A DNA stretch of 64,000 nucleotides from Streptomyces qinzhouensis (GCF_007856155.1 NZ_CP042266.1:434001-498000), one strand, 5' to 3'; counted from the stretch's first letter, positions 53,603 through 62,754 are shown. Notes: a model not told the origin generated them from the sequence alone. Program-made: numbers and translations.

Positions 53603-54595
53603 TTGAGGATGCTCATCAATGTCCCCGAGACCGTCGTCGCCGATGCCCTGCGCGGTGTGGCGGCCGCCCATCCCGAGCTGACCGTGGATGTGGAGAACCG
53701 GATCATCGTGCGCCGGGACGCGCCGGTGGCCGGGAAGGTGGGGCTGGTGTCGGGCGGAGGGTCCGGACACGAACCCCTGCACGGCGGCTTCGTGGGGCCG
53801 GGGATGCTGTCCGCCGCCTGCCCCGGCGAGGTTTTCACGAGCCCCGTACCGGACCAGATGGTACGGGCGGCTGCCGCCGTGGACAGCGGTGAGGGGGTGC
53901 TGTTCATCGTGAAGAACTACACGGGGGACGTCCTCAACTTCGAGATGGGCGCCGAGCTCGCCGAGGAGGAGGGCGTACAGCTGGCGAAGGTCCTGGTCGA
54001 CGACGATGTGGCGGTGACCGACAGTCTGTTCACGGCGGGGCGGCGCGGCACGGGTGCCACCCTGTTCGTGGAGAAGATCGCGGGGGCCGCCGCCGAGGAG
54101 GGCGCACCGCTGGAGCGGGTGGAGGCGCTGGCCCGGCGGGTCAACGAGGTGTCGCGGAGTTTCGGCGTGGCCCTGAGCGCGGTCACCACCCCGGCCAAGG
54201 GGAGCCCGACCTTCGAGCTGCCGTCCGGGGAGCTGGAGCTGGGCATCGGTATCCACGGGGAGCCCGGCCGGGAGCGGCGGGCGATGATGACCTCCCGGGA
54301 GATCGCCGACTACACCGTCGATGTGCTGGTGACCGACCGGCCGCCGAGCGGGCCGGTGCTGCTGCTGGTCAACGGGATGGGGGCCACTCCGCTGCTGGAG
54401 CTGTACGGGTTCAACGCCGAGGTGCACCGGGCGCTCGGGGAGCGAGGGGTGACCGTCGCCCGTACCCTCGTCGGGAACTATGTGACGTCCCTCGACATGG
54501 CGGGCTGCTCGGTGACGCTCTGCGAGGCGGACGAGGAGCTGGTACGGCTCTGGGACGCGCCCGTGCAGACCACGGCGCTCCGCTGGGGCCGCTGA
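53603..54595 (+). CDS. dhaK: Dihydroxyacetone kinase subunit DhaK
   Basis: 330 residues from TTG at 53603, six bases after GAGGAG, giving (M)RMLINVPETVV as is usual in actinobacteria; ATG at 53609 is the alternative. 'VSGGGSGHEPLHGGFVG' and 'GIGIHGEPG', which carries the His that binds dihydroxyacetone covalently, are intact. It works with DhaL (ATP or ADP site) and DhaM (phosphate relay) to make dihydroxyacetone phosphate in the cytoplasm. It is first in a dhaKLM operon just right of the island edge. Confidence 0.96.
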   Translation: MRMLINVPETVVADALRGVAAAHPELTVDVENRIIVRRDAPVAGKVGLVSGGGSGHEPLHGGFVGPGMLSAACPGEVFTSPVPDQMVRAAAAVDSGEGVLFIVKNYTGDVLNFEMGAELAEEEGVQLAKVLVDDDVAVTDSLFTAGRRGTGATLFVEKIAGAAAEEGAPLERVEALARRVNEVSRSFGVALSAVTTPAKGSPTFELPSGELELGIGIHGEPGRERRAMMTSREIADYTVDVLVTDRPPSGPVLLLVNGMGATPLLELYGFNAEVHRALGERGVTVARTLVGNYVTSLDMAGCSVTLCEADEELVRLWDAPVQTTALRWGR

Positions 54596-54676
54596 GCCGG
54601 GTCCGGCCACTCGCCCGCGACGGCCGTCGTCACGGATGATCGGTTCAGGGACGACCATCGACTCACGGGAGTGCAC

Positions 54677-55282
54677 GTGCTCGACGCCGAATTCTTCCGC
54701 CGCTGGCTCACCGCGACCGCCGCTCTGGTCGACCGGGAGGCGGCCCGGCTCACCGAACTCGACTCCGCCATCGGGGACGCCGACCACGGGGCCAATCTCC
54801 AGCGGGGCTTCACGGCGGTGACCGAAGCGCTGGCGAAGGACGCCCCGGACACCCCGGGCGCGGTGCTGGTCCTCGCGGGCGGGCAGCTGATCTCCAAGGT
54901 CGGGGGTGCCTCCGGTCCGCTGTACGGAACGCTGCTGCGGCGTACGGGCAAGGAGCTGGGCGATGCCGCCGAGGTGACGCCCGGACAGTTCGCGGCGGCG
55001 TTCGCCGCGGGGGTGGAGGCGGTGGCCCGGCTCGGCGGGGCGCAGGCCGGGGACAAGACGATGCTCGACGCCCTGGAACCGGCCGTCGCCGCGCTCGGCG
55101 CGAGCACGGACACCTTCGCCACGGCCCGGGACGCGGCCGGTCAGGGCGCGCGGGACACCGTGCCGCTGCGCGCCCGCAAGGGCCGGGCGAGCTATCTGGG
55201 GGAACGGAGCATCGGACACGAGGATCCGGGGGCCGCGTCGTCCGCGCTGCTGCTGACCGCACTCGCCGGGGCGGTGGCGTGA
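54677..55282 (+). CDS. dhaL: Dihydroxyacetone kinase subunit DhaL
   Basis: 201 residues; GTG at 54677 with GGGAG five bases upstream gives the usual MLDAEFFRRW start; GTG at 54671 is less likely. 'LDSAIGDADHGANLQRGF' holds the Asp residues that bind the magnesium-ADP complex, and 'SKVGGASGPLYGTLL' is the second nucleotide segment. In the PTS-dependent form ADP stays bound and is rephosphorylated by DhaM, consistent with dhaM being next. Confidence 0.96.
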   Translation: MLDAEFFRRWLTATAALVDREAARLTELDSAIGDADHGANLQRGFTAVTEALAKDAPDTPGAVLVLAGGQLISKVGGASGPLYGTLLRRTGKELGDAAEVTPGQFAAAFAAGVEAVARLGGAQAGDKTMLDALEPAVAALGASTDTFATARDAAGQGARDTVPLRARKGRASYLGERSIGHEDPGAASSALLLTALAGAVA

Positions 55283-55689
55283 TGGCGGGCGGGACGGTGG
55301 GGATCGTGCTGGTGTCGCACAGCCGTGAGGTCGCCGACTCGGCCGCCGCGCTGGCGGTGGCGCTCGCGGGCGCGGGGCCCGACACACCGGTCGCGGCCGC
55401 GGGCGGCACCCCCGACGGGGGTCTCGGCACCAGTTCCGAACTCATCGCGGGGGCGGCGGCCGCCGTGGACCGGGGCGCGGGCGTCGCGGTGCTGGTGGAC
55501 CTGGGCAGCGCCGTACTGACGGTGAAGGCGCTGCTCGCCGAGGGCGACGAGCTGCCGCCGGACACCCGGCTGGTGGACGCGCCGTTCCTGGAGGGCGCGA
55601 TCGCCGCGGTGGTGACCGCGTCCGCCGGGGGCGGGCTGGACGCGGTGGAGGCGGCGGCCTCGGAGGCGTACGGCTACCGCAAGGTCTGA
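55282..55689 (+). CDS. dhaM: PTS-dependent dihydroxyacetone kinase phosphotransferase subunit DhaM
   Basis: 135 residues; ATG at 55282 shares bases with the dhaL stop (TGATG); GTG at 55279 is possible. The EIIA-mannose-like fold has the phospho-accepting His in 'GIVLVSHSREVAD' and 'VLVDLGSAVLTV'. Only the EIIA domain is present, without the HPr and EI-like domains fused in E. coli DhaM, so it must be charged by the general PTS. Confidence 0.95.
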   Translation: MAGGTVGIVLVSHSREVADSAAALAVALAGAGPDTPVAAAGGTPDGGLGTSSELIAGAAAAVDRGAGVAVLVDLGSAVLTVKALLAEGDELPPDTRLVDAPFLEGAIAAVVTASAGGGLDAVEAAASEAYGYRKV

Positions 55690-55700
55690 CAGTGATGATT

Positions 55701-55793
55701 GCTGTGGCTCCGCTCGGCGGCCTGACTCCAGGTCTGACTGGCGCTTCGGCTGTCCTTCACGGGATTCGTCGGCTGTCCGGGCGGAGCCACAGC
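55701..55793 (+). ncRNA. Candidate structured RNA upstream of the IS110 transposase
   Basis: A perfect 13-bp inverted repeat (55701-55713 with 55781-55793) encloses 67 bases that can fold further. It lies in the 233-bp non-coding space between dhaM and the transposase. IS110 elements encode a bridge RNA in this position. I cannot show that the element boundary includes it; an ATAGGAGC direct repeat at 55824 and 56997 suggests a shorter element that would exclude this hairpin. Confidence 0.35.
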
Positions 55794-55823
55794 GCGCGTG
55801 ACCGGTCGGGCATCTGTGACTTC

Positions 55824-57004
55824 ATAGGAGCCCGGCCAAAGGTCCCATCACTGTCTTGTCCGTCTGCCCGACCGGCACGTGCCCTCCCAGACACACGCCA
55901 CGGAAGGACACCAGGCTCCAGCATGGCAGCAGACGAGATAGCCGTCATCGGCGGCATCGACACCCACACGGACCTCCACCAGGCCGCAGTGATCGACACG
56001 GTCGGCCGGCACCTGGCCACCGCCGCGTTCCCCACCACACCGGACGGCTACCGCAAGCTGCTGGACCGGCTGCGCTCGCACGGCGAACTGCTCGCGGTGG
56101 GCCTGGAGGGCACGGGCGCCTACGGAGCCGGGATCGCCCGCTTCCTGACCGCCGACGGCATCACCATCGTCGAGGTCGACCGCCCCGACCGCAAAGCCCG
56201 CCGGGACAACGGCAAGTCCGATCCCGTGGACGCCTACGCCGCCGCCACCGCCGTGCTCTCCGGCCGGGCCTCGGGCACCCCGAAGACCCGCAACGGCATC
56301 GTGGAGGCCATCCGCACCCTGCGGGTAGCCCGCAGCTCGGCGGTCAAGGCCCGCACACAGACCATCAACCAGATCCGCAACCTCATCGTGACGGCACCCG
56401 CGGCCGTCCGCGAGAAGCTGCGGGGCCTGGCCACCGGCGAGCTGATCGACACCCTGGCCCGGTCCCGCCCAGCCGGCGACATCGCCGACCCCGAGCACGC
56501 GGCCAGAGTCACGCTGCGACGCCTGGCCCGCCGCCACCAGCGGCTGTGCGAAGAGATCACCGAGGCGGACGCGGACCTCGGTCCACTGGTCACCCAGGCC
56601 GCACCTAGGCTGATCGCCCTTCCCGGTGTCGGCCCCGAAACCGCGGGCCAGTTGCTGACTACGGTGGGCGACAACCCCGAGCGCCTACGCTCGGAGGCGT
56701 CCTTCGCCCACCTGTGCGCGGCTGCCCCGGTCCCGGCCTCCTCGGGCCGCACACACAGGCACCGGCTCAACCGGGGAGGCGATCGGCAGGCCAACCGGGC
56801 CCTGCACACCATCGTGCTGGTCCGCATGCGCTACGACCAGCGCACCCGCGAGTACGTCGCCCGACGCACCGCCCAAGGCATGGCCAAGAAGGACATCATC
56901 CGCTGCCTCAAACGGTTCGTCGTCCGCGAGATCTACCGCCATCTCCCGCGCCCCGACCTGACTACCGAGCAGCTCACCCAAGCCGCTTGACGATCTATAG
57001 GAGC
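55824..57004 (+). mobile_element. IS110-family insertion sequence, tentative boundaries
   Basis: The only shared short sequence I can see on both sides of the transposase is the 8-bp ATAGGAGC at 55824-55831 and 56997-57004. IS110 elements lack inverted repeats and have a long left and a short right non-coding end. With these limits the left end is only about 100 bp, shorter than expected, so the true left end may lie further left. Confidence 0.45.
55923..56990 (+). CDS. IS110-family transposase
   Basis: 355 residues from ATG at 55923. The N-terminal RuvC-like DEDD domain begins 'GGIDTHTDLHQAAVID' and has 'GLEGTGAYG' and 'DNGKSDPVDAYAAA'. The C-terminal Tnp_20 domain has 'LIALPGVGPETAGQLL' and 'ASFAHLCAAAPVPASSG', containing the serine used for recombination. 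The gene looks intact. It sits between dhaM and a secreted protein gene, so the insertion was probably neutral. Confidence 0.95.
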   Translation: MAADEIAVIGGIDTHTDLHQAAVIDTVGRHLATAAFPTTPDGYRKLLDRLRSHGELLAVGLEGTGAYGAGIARFLTADGITIVEVDRPDRKARRDNGKSDPVDAYAAATAVLSGRASGTPKTRNGIVEAIRTLRVARSSAVKARTQTINQIRNLIVTAPAAVREKLRGLATGELIDTLARSRPAGDIADPEHAARVTLRRLARRHQRLCEEITEADADLGPLVTQAAPRLIALPGVGPETAGQLLTTVGDNPERLRSEASFAHLCAAAPVPASSGRTHRHRLNRGGDRQANRALHTIVLVRMRYDQRTREYVARRTAQGMAKKDIIRCLKRFVVREIYRHLPRPDLTTEQLTQAA

Positions 57005-57123
57005 TTCCCGGGGCCCGTCGGGTGGTGTGGCCGCCGTTCGGCCGAACCGCGGTGGCGGGCGGGCGGGCGCGCTCCTAGCGTCGTGGTCGACCGTGTGTGC
57101 GTCCCCCACCGAAAGACCTGATC

Positions 57124-57786
57124 ATGCGTGCCATACGTCTCGCACCGCTCGCCGCCCTGTCCACCGCCGCCGCCCTGGCGGTCGCCGCTCCGGCCGCCGC
57201 CGCCGTGCCGGTGCCGGTGCCCGTCCCCGTGACCGGTACGGACGCCGGAACGGATTCGGGTACGGCGGCGGAGCGGGACGGAGGGGTCACCTCCTTCGGG
57301 TTCACCGTGGCCCCGGAGACCGTCGCGCCGGGCGGCACGGTCACCCTGCGGGCGACGGAGTGCTCAGGCCCGTCCGTGACCGCGTCGTCCGGTGTCTTCG
57401 CCCCGGTCACCCTGGCGGAGGGGCTGTCCGGCACCACGACCGTGTTCCCGGAGGCCGAGCCGGGGACCGCGTACGACATCACCTTCGACTGTCTGGGCGA
57501 ACGGGGCATCGCACGGCTGCTCATCGCCGACAAGTCTCCGGCCGGGCGGGAGGACGGCGAGGCCGTCGTCCGGGAGCCCGCGCTCCAGGACAGCGGGGCC
57601 GGTGCGCACGACAACACCTCGGCACAGAAGCCGGACGGCGGGGTGCGGGCGGGCGGCGGAGGCAGCAGTCCGCCGCCGCCCGGGCCCGAGCGGATCGCCG
57701 CCGGGTCCGTCCTGGTGGCGGGCGCGGTCGCGGGCGGCGCCGTCCTGTTCACGGTACGCAGACGGCGTACCGGCCACGGCATCTGA
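57124..57786 (+). CDS. Secreted or surface protein with C-terminal membrane anchor
   Basis: 220 residues; ATG at 57124. A Sec-type signal covers about 1-27 ('MRAIRLAPLAALSTAAALAV', cleavage near 'AAAAVP'). Then come a Val-Pro repeat, an Ig-like beta domain with two Cys ('RATECSGPSV', 'ITFDCLGER') and a Gly/Pro-rich stalk. A C-terminal hydrophobic segment 'AAGSVLVAGAVAGGAVLF' is followed by Arg residues. There is no LPxTG-type sorting signal. It lies 20 bp before a class F sortase gene, the usual pairing in Streptomyces. Confidence 0.85.
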   Translation: MRAIRLAPLAALSTAAALAVAAPAAAAVPVPVPVPVTGTDAGTDSGTAAERDGGVTSFGFTVAPETVAPGGTVTLRATECSGPSVTASSGVFAPVTLAEGLSGTTTVFPEAEPGTAYDITFDCLGERGIARLLIADKSPAGREDGEAVVREPALQDSGAGAHDNTSAQKPDGGVRAGGGGSSPPPPGPERIAAGSVLVAGAVAGGAVLFTVRRRRTGHGI

Positions 57787-57806
57787 CGTCCCCCCAGGGC
57801 TCCGTC

Positions 57807-58445
57807 GTGCTGCCGCCACCCCCGCCGCCCGCCCATCGCGGGCCCCGCGGCGGACTCTGGTTCTCGCTGCTCTGTGTTCTGCTGCTCGGAGTTTTCCTGG
57901 TGCGTACGGGCGCCGGTCCGGTCGCGTCGGCCGGGACCGGCCAGGCCCGGCCCGCGCGGACCGCGGCCGAACCGCCGGGCGCGGCCGCACCGCTCCCCCA
58001 CTCCCCGCCCCGCCGGATCATGGTCCCGTCCCTGCGGATCGACGCCCCGGTGCGCGGTGTGGGGCTGGCGGCGGACCGGTCCCTGGCTCCCCCGCCGACC
58101 GGTGAACCCCACCTGGCGGGCTGGTACACGGGCTCCGTATCACCCGGTGAACGCGGTACGTCCGTCGTCGTCGGCCATGTCGACACCGAGACCGGTCCGG
58201 CCGTCTTCCACCCCCTCGCCCGCCTCGGGCCCGGCGACCGTATCGAGGTGGTCCGCGAGGACGGCCGTACGGCGGTGTTCACGGTGTACGCGACCGAGTC
58301 CCTGCCCCGGGACGGATTCCCCGCCCGCCGGGTCTACCGGGACGCGCCCGGAGCCGAACTGCGAATGATCACCTGTGGCGGCCGCTGGTCGCCCGCGACG
58401 GGCTACGAGGAGAACGTCGTCGTCTTCGCCGGACTGAGCTCCTGA
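57807..58445 (+). CDS. Class F sortase
   Basis: 212 residues from GTG at 57807; the ribosome site is weak, so coupling to the upstream gene is likely. An N-terminal membrane anchor lies at about 18-35 ('LWFSLLCVLLLGVFLVR'). The catalytic domain begins 'IMVPSLRIDAPV'; the catalytic His is in 'VVVGHVDT' and the Cys in 'LRMITCGG', with 'GYEENVVVFA' at the end, as in class F (class E-related) sortases of actinobacteria. Natural substrates are mostly unknown. Confidence 0.93.
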   Translation: MLPPPPPPAHRGPRGGLWFSLLCVLLLGVFLVRTGAGPVASAGTGQARPARTAAEPPGAAAPLPHSPPRRIMVPSLRIDAPVRGVGLAADRSLAPPPTGEPHLAGWYTGSVSPGERGTSVVVGHVDTETGPAVFHPLARLGPGDRIEVVREDGRTAVFTVYATESLPRDGFPARRVYRDAPGAELRMITCGGRWSPATGYEENVVVFAGLSS

Positions 58446-58450
58446 CCTGG

Positions 58451-61400
58451 TCAGACGAGTTCGACGGCCCTCACGACCGGGAGACTTCCGCCCTCCTCGT
58501 ACGCGCGCCGCCAGGCTTCCTCGCCCAGTGCCGCCACGGCCGCCGACTCGGCCTCGGCCCGGGTCCGGCGCTCGTCGTGGAAGGGCTGGAGGCCCAGACC
58601 GCCGGAGCGGTGCCCCGCCGTGTCGAAGACGGCGATCAGCTTCGCCGCGTCGGCGGCTTCTCCCAGATGGGCCATCGCCCAGGCGGCGCAGAGGAACTGG
58701 TCGACCATCAGCCGGGTGACGAAGTCACCGAGGCCCGCCAGGAGCCGGAGCGCGGTCCGGCAGCGGTCGCGGGCCCGCGCGTACTGCCCCTCCTGGCAGT
58801 CGAGCCATGCGTGTATTCCGCTGATCAGCCCGCGGAACAGTTCGGGCGCGCCGGCGCCGAGCTGCTGATCCATGATGTCGAGCTGGGCCCGGGCCGCCTC
58901 GGTGCGTCCGGTGCTGCCGTAGTGCCGGGCGAGGAGCATATTCGGGGTGGCCAGGAACTCGGTCTCCCCCGCGGTCGCCCCGGACTCCCGGGCGGCGGCG
59001 AGGAGTTCCCGTTCCGCGGCCTCGCGCTCGGCCGGGTCGGTCGTCGTCCGCAGGGTCAGAGACAGCAGGCGCGCCCGGTAGACGGAGGCCTGCGCGGGCG
59101 GTCCCGACCGGGCGACGACCCGCAGGGCGGCCGTGTAGTCGGCGGCGGCCGGCTCGTACCGGCCGTGCCATTCATGGTCTTCGCCCCGGACCGCGTAGGA
59201 CTCGGCGATGCCCCAGTCGTCGCCGGCGGCCTCGAACAGGGCGAGGGCCCGGTCCGGGTCCGGACGGCCGTCCTCGGCCTCGTCGTCCTCCGGGGGCCCC
59301 TCGCCACCGGGCGGCCTGGTGAATCCGCCCGAACGCAGCCGTATCCGCATCAGCAGGCTCAGCGCCAGGTCCCAGCCGTCCGCCGCGCCCCGGGCGTACT
59401 GCTCCTCGCAGGCGGCGACGAAGGCGTCGGCGGACTCGTCGAGCCCCGGATAGCCGCCCGTCATCAGCTTGCAGAAGAACCACATGGCCGCGGGCTGGCG
59501 GCACAGTTGCGGCAGCCCCGGTTCGTACGCGGCGACGATCCACCGCAGCCGGTCCAGGGCCCGGGGGTCTTTCACCGCCATACCGTCCGCGCCGCCCGCC
59601 GCGAGCGCCGTCAGCCGTACACCGCGCCGCGCCTCCCACAACCGGGCCCCGGACCAGGGCGGCGGCAGGTCGGTGCAGCGTCCCGTGACCGGCCCGGCCC
59701 GCTGGACTGGTGCCTCGAACGGATCGGGTCCGAGGGCCGCGACGGCGGCCGACCAGGTGCGGGCGTCCGACTGGAGCGACCGCAACTGCCAGTACCAGCC
59801 CAGCGAGAGGACGAGGCAGAGCCCCTCCTGTTCCTCGCCGTGCCGGACGGCGGTCCGCAGGGCGGCCCGGACATTGCCGAGTTCCGTGTCGAGGCGGGCC
59901 ATCCACTCGCCGCCGCCGGGGCCGCGCAGAACGGCCTCGCCGGTACGGGTCAGCTCGCGGTACGTCCGCAGATGGCACCGCTCGACGGCCTCGCGTTCGC
60001 CGGTGGCGTCGAGGCGCTCCGCGGCGTACTCGGCGACGGTCTCGAGGAGGCGGTAGCGCATGGCGGAGCCGTCCCCCGGGGCGGCGACCACGAGCGACTT
60101 GTCGACCAGGGCCCCCAGGGCGTGCAGCACGTCCGGCCCGCCGGGACCGCCGTCCGGGCCCGCCCCGCACACGGCTTCCGCCTCCGGCAGGGCGCAGCCG
60201 CCGGCGAAGACGGAGAGGCGGCGCAGGACGGTGTGCTCGTGGTGGTCGAGGAGGTCCCAGGACCAGTCGACGACGGCGCGGAGGGTCTGCTGGCGGGGCA
60301 GGGCGGTGCGGCTGCCGCCGGTGAGGAGGCGGAAGCGGTCGTCGAGGCGGTCGGCGATCTGGCGGGGGGTGAGCATGCGGAGGCGGGCGGCGGCGAGTTC
60401 GACGGCCAGGGGGAGTCCGTCGAGGCGGCGGCAGATCTCGGCGCAGGCCCGCGGATCGTCCCGGACGGTGAATCCGGGGCGGGCGGCGGCGCCGCGTTCG
60501 CCGAGGAGCCTGAGGGCGGCGTCCGGGGACAGGGGCCCGACCGGCCGGACCACCTCACCCGGCACCCCCAGCGGCTCCCGGCTGGTCGCCAGCACCGTCA
60601 CCCCCGGACAGTGCTCCAGCACCCGCGCCACCAGCCCCGCCGCCGCGTCCACCACATGCTCGCAGTTGTCCACGATCAGCAGCATCCGCCGGTGCCGGCA
60701 GTGCTCCACCAGACGGGCGAGCGGATCGGACGCCGGTCCCGGGGCCCGTACCGCCAGAGGTGGTTCGCGGACGCCGAGTGCCGTGAGGACGGCGTCGGCG
60801 ACCGCGGTTCCGCCGTCGCGGACCGGGGCGAGTTCGGCGATCCACACGCCGTCCGGGTGCGCGGCGCGCGGGGCGCCGGGCGCGGCGGGGTCGGCGGCTT
60901 CGAGGGCCAGCCGGGTCTTGCCCGCGCCGCCCGCGCCGACGAGGGTGACGAGCCGGTGCGCCGAGAGCGCCGCCGCGACATCGGCGAGATCGTCGCGGCG
61001 GCCCACGAACGAGGTCAGGCGGGCGGGGAGGTTCCCGGGGACGGGCTGCGCCTCGGCGGCGGTGGCAGTGGGCGTCCCGGCCAGCAGTTCGGCGTGCAGG
61101 GCGCGGAGGCCGGCACCGGGATCGGTGCCGAGCCGCTCCGCGAGGCGTACCCGGACCTCCTCGTAGGCCGCCAGCGCCGCCGCCGCACGGCCGCTCGCGG
61201 CCAGCGCCCGGATCCACAGCGTCTGCGAGGGTTCGTCGAGGGGCTCGGCCGCGGCCAGCGCGGCCGCCTCCGGCAGGACGGCGTCGGCCCGGCCGAGCGC
61301 GAGCGCGGCGGCCACGGCGCCGCGGCGGGCCTCGGCGTGGCGCAGCCGGGCCCGTACGGCGAGGGGGTCCCGGTCCCCGTCCGGGAGGTCCGCGAGCGGC

Positions 61401-61801
61401 GGGCCCTGCCAGAGCGCGAGCGCCTCACCGAGGAGCCGGGCGGCCTCCGCGGGGCGGTCCGCCGTCAGGGCGGCGTGGCCTTCGGCGGCGAGCCGCTCGA
61501 ACCGGAAGACGTCCACCTCGTCCCGTGCGGCGACCAGCCGGTAGCCGCCGGGGGTCAGCGCCACGGCGTCCCGCCCCAGCTCCCGGCGCAACCGTCCGAC
61601 CAGCGCCTGCAGGGCGGCCGCCGGGTCCCGGGGCGGTTCCCCGGCCCACACCCGGGCGGCCAGCTCGCCCGTCGGCACGGGCCGGCCCCCGGCGGCGGCC
61701 AGGGCGGTGAGCAGGGCACGGACCCGGGGACCGACGTCGCCGCCGGACCCGTCGGGGCGGAGGGCGCGGGCGGGCCCGAGCACCCGGTAGCGAATGGTCA
61801 C
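58451..61801 (-). CDS. AfsR/SARP-family regulator with BTAD, NB-ARC and TPR-like regions
   Basis: 1116 residues; GTG at 61801 follows GGAGGAG by about nine bases. The winged helix covers about 1-95 ('IRYRVLGPARALRPDG') and the BTAD about 96-245. The NB-ARC ATPase follows, with P-loop 'LVGAGGAGKTRLALE' near 290, Walker B 'MLLIVDNCEHVVD', 'LATSREPLGVPGE' and 'LDGLPLAVELAAARL'. A long helical C-terminus reaches the end. This is the AfsR architecture, a pleiotropic activator of secondary metabolism; the presence of this type far from a cluster is common. No kinase or partner is adjacent. The stop is six bases from the convergent sortase stop. Confidence 0.93.
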   Translation of the reverse strand: MTIRYRVLGPARALRPDGSGGDVGPRVRALLTALAAAGGRPVPTGELAARVWAGEPPRDPAAALQALVGRLRRELGRDAVALTPGGYRLVAARDEVDVFRFERLAAEGHAALTADRPAEAARLLGEALALWQGPPLADLPDGDRDPLAVRARLRHAEARRGAVAAALALGRADAVLPEAAALAAAEPLDEPSQTLWIRALAASGRAAAALAAYEEVRVRLAERLGTDPGAGLRALHAELLAGTPTATAAEAQPVPGNLPARLTSFVGRRDDLADVAAALSAHRLVTLVGAGGAGKTRLALEAADPAAPGAPRAAHPDGVWIAELAPVRDGGTAVADAVLTALGVREPPLAVRAPGPASDPLARLVEHCRHRRMLLIVDNCEHVVDAAAGLVARVLEHCPGVTVLATSREPLGVPGEVVRPVGPLSPDAALRLLGERGAAARPGFTVRDDPRACAEICRRLDGLPLAVELAAARLRMLTPRQIADRLDDRFRLLTGGSRTALPRQQTLRAVVDWSWDLLDHHEHTVLRRLSVFAGGCALPEAEAVCGAGPDGGPGGPDVLHALGALVDKSLVVAAPGDGSAMRYRLLETVAEYAAERLDATGEREAVERCHLRTYRELTRTGEAVLRGPGGGEWMARLDTELGNVRAALRTAVRHGEEQEGLCLVLSLGWYWQLRSLQSDARTWSAAVAALGPDPFEAPVQRAGPVTGRCTDLPPPWSGARLWEARRGVRLTALAAGGADGMAVKDPRALDRLRWIVAAYEPGLPQLCRQPAAMWFFCKLMTGGYPGLDESADAFVAACEEQYARGAADGWDLALSLLMRIRLRSGGFTRPPGGEGPPEDDEAEDGRPDPDRALALFEAAGDDWGIAESYAVRGEDHEWHGRYEPAAADYTAALRVVARSGPPAQASVYRARLLSLTLRTTTDPAEREAAERELLAAARESGATAGETEFLATPNMLLARHYGSTGRTEAARAQLDIMDQQLGAGAPELFRGLISGIHAWLDCQEGQYARARDRCRTALRLLAGLGDFVTRLMVDQFLCAAWAMAHLGEAADAAKLIAVFDTAGHRSGGLGLQPFHDERRTRAEAESAAVAALGEEAWRRAYEEGGSLPVVRAVELV

Positions 61802-62059
61802 GCGCCCATTCTCCTCCGGAGCGGTACGTGTCCCGGTGCCCTGCCCCAAGCGGCCGCTCGCCCTCCCGGCGGGTGTGCGCCTTCAGGGACCTGGAGTAAG
61901 CCGCCCGGCACGTGCGGGTCCCGCGTGGCGGGCCCCCTGCCGGGTGCGGGTCCCGGTTGCCCCCGGGGGTGGTCCACCTGCGGTGTGCGGGTTTCTCGCT
62001 GGTCGAGTCGCGTTTCTCCGTGGGGTATGACCAGGGCCCTGTCCGGTGCGGCCTGGTCG

Positions 62060-62419
62060 GTGGCCTCCGGGCTCACCTCCTCGCGGCCTGCGATGCACTG
62101 CCCTCCGGCGAACCCTCCTTGTCGCAGGTCCGCTGCGGGGGCGACCCTGCACCCCCCTCCGGAGATACTCGACTTGACCAGGAGCACGAGGATGTTCCCC
62201 TCATAGCCCGCCAAGGGGTCGCAGCGCCTTCCGGGACGATCACCACAGGCCCGCTCCCCACCCCCGTGACGCGCGACGGAACAGGGGCTTTGACCGGCTG
62301 GTCAAGTCGGGATCACGTGGGAGGGGGGTGCAGGGTCGCCCCCGCAGGGGACCGGCGAAAAGGTGGGTTCGCCCCTGGGCGGCGCATCGCCGGCACCGAG
62401 GAGGTGAGCCCGGAGGCAC
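62060..62419. repeat. 122-bp imperfect inverted repeat pair
   Basis: The arms 62060-62181 and 62298-62419 are reverse complements with moderate divergence, from CTGGTCAAGTCG at the inner ends to CTCCGGGCTCACCTCCTCG at the outer ends. Both include the block GCGGGGGCGACCCTGCACCC. Translated on the same relative strand, both read GGGCRVAPA...EEVSPEA, which suggests copies of one dispersed Streptomyces intergenic repeat in opposite orientation. Confidence 0.8.
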
Positions 62420-62504
62420 CCGACCCACCCGCACCCGACAAGACCCCGCGCCTACCCCCCGTCGCAACGGTCACCCAATCTTTTGAGCCCCGCCGGCGCT
62501 TGAG

Positions 62505-62642
62505 GCGCAGGAGAGACCCGCACGCTGCGGGTCGCCCACTCCCGGGGCACGGGGGCGCAGGGCCCGCACACTGCCGGTCGCCCGCCCCCGGGGCCCGAGG
62601 CCACCCCGCGCAGGAGAGACCCGCACGCTGCGGGTCGCCCAC
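62505..62642 (+). repeat. 35-bp direct repeats with internal hairpin
   Basis: 62505-62539 and 62608-62642 are identical or nearly so and 103 bp apart. Each contains ACCCGCA-CGC-TGCGGGT, a perfect 7-bp hairpin; a diverged third unit lies between them. This is BIME-like intergenic material just upstream of nagB. Confidence 0.75.
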
Positions 62643-62754
62643 CCCTGGGCACGGGGACGCAACAGGCCGCCCACCCCCGCCCCCGGGGCGCAGGGCCCCA
62701 CAACGGGAGGTGACCCCGTCGGGAGGCGAGACATGGACCGCCCCACACCTGTAG

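Larger units (their letters stand above)
61802..62754. other. Repeat-rich intergenic region
   Basis: About 950 bp with no believable gene. It holds a 122-bp imperfect inverted pair, a 35-bp direct repeat and several short hairpins built on CCCGCA..TGCGGG. The apparent open frames here simply follow the repeats. The promoter of the AfsR-like gene must lie at its left end. Confidence 0.6.

Noticed and set aside
53468..55387. 639-residue minus-strand frame opposite dhaKL
   Set aside because: Mirror of dhaK and dhaL, which have clear catalytic motifs on the plus strand.
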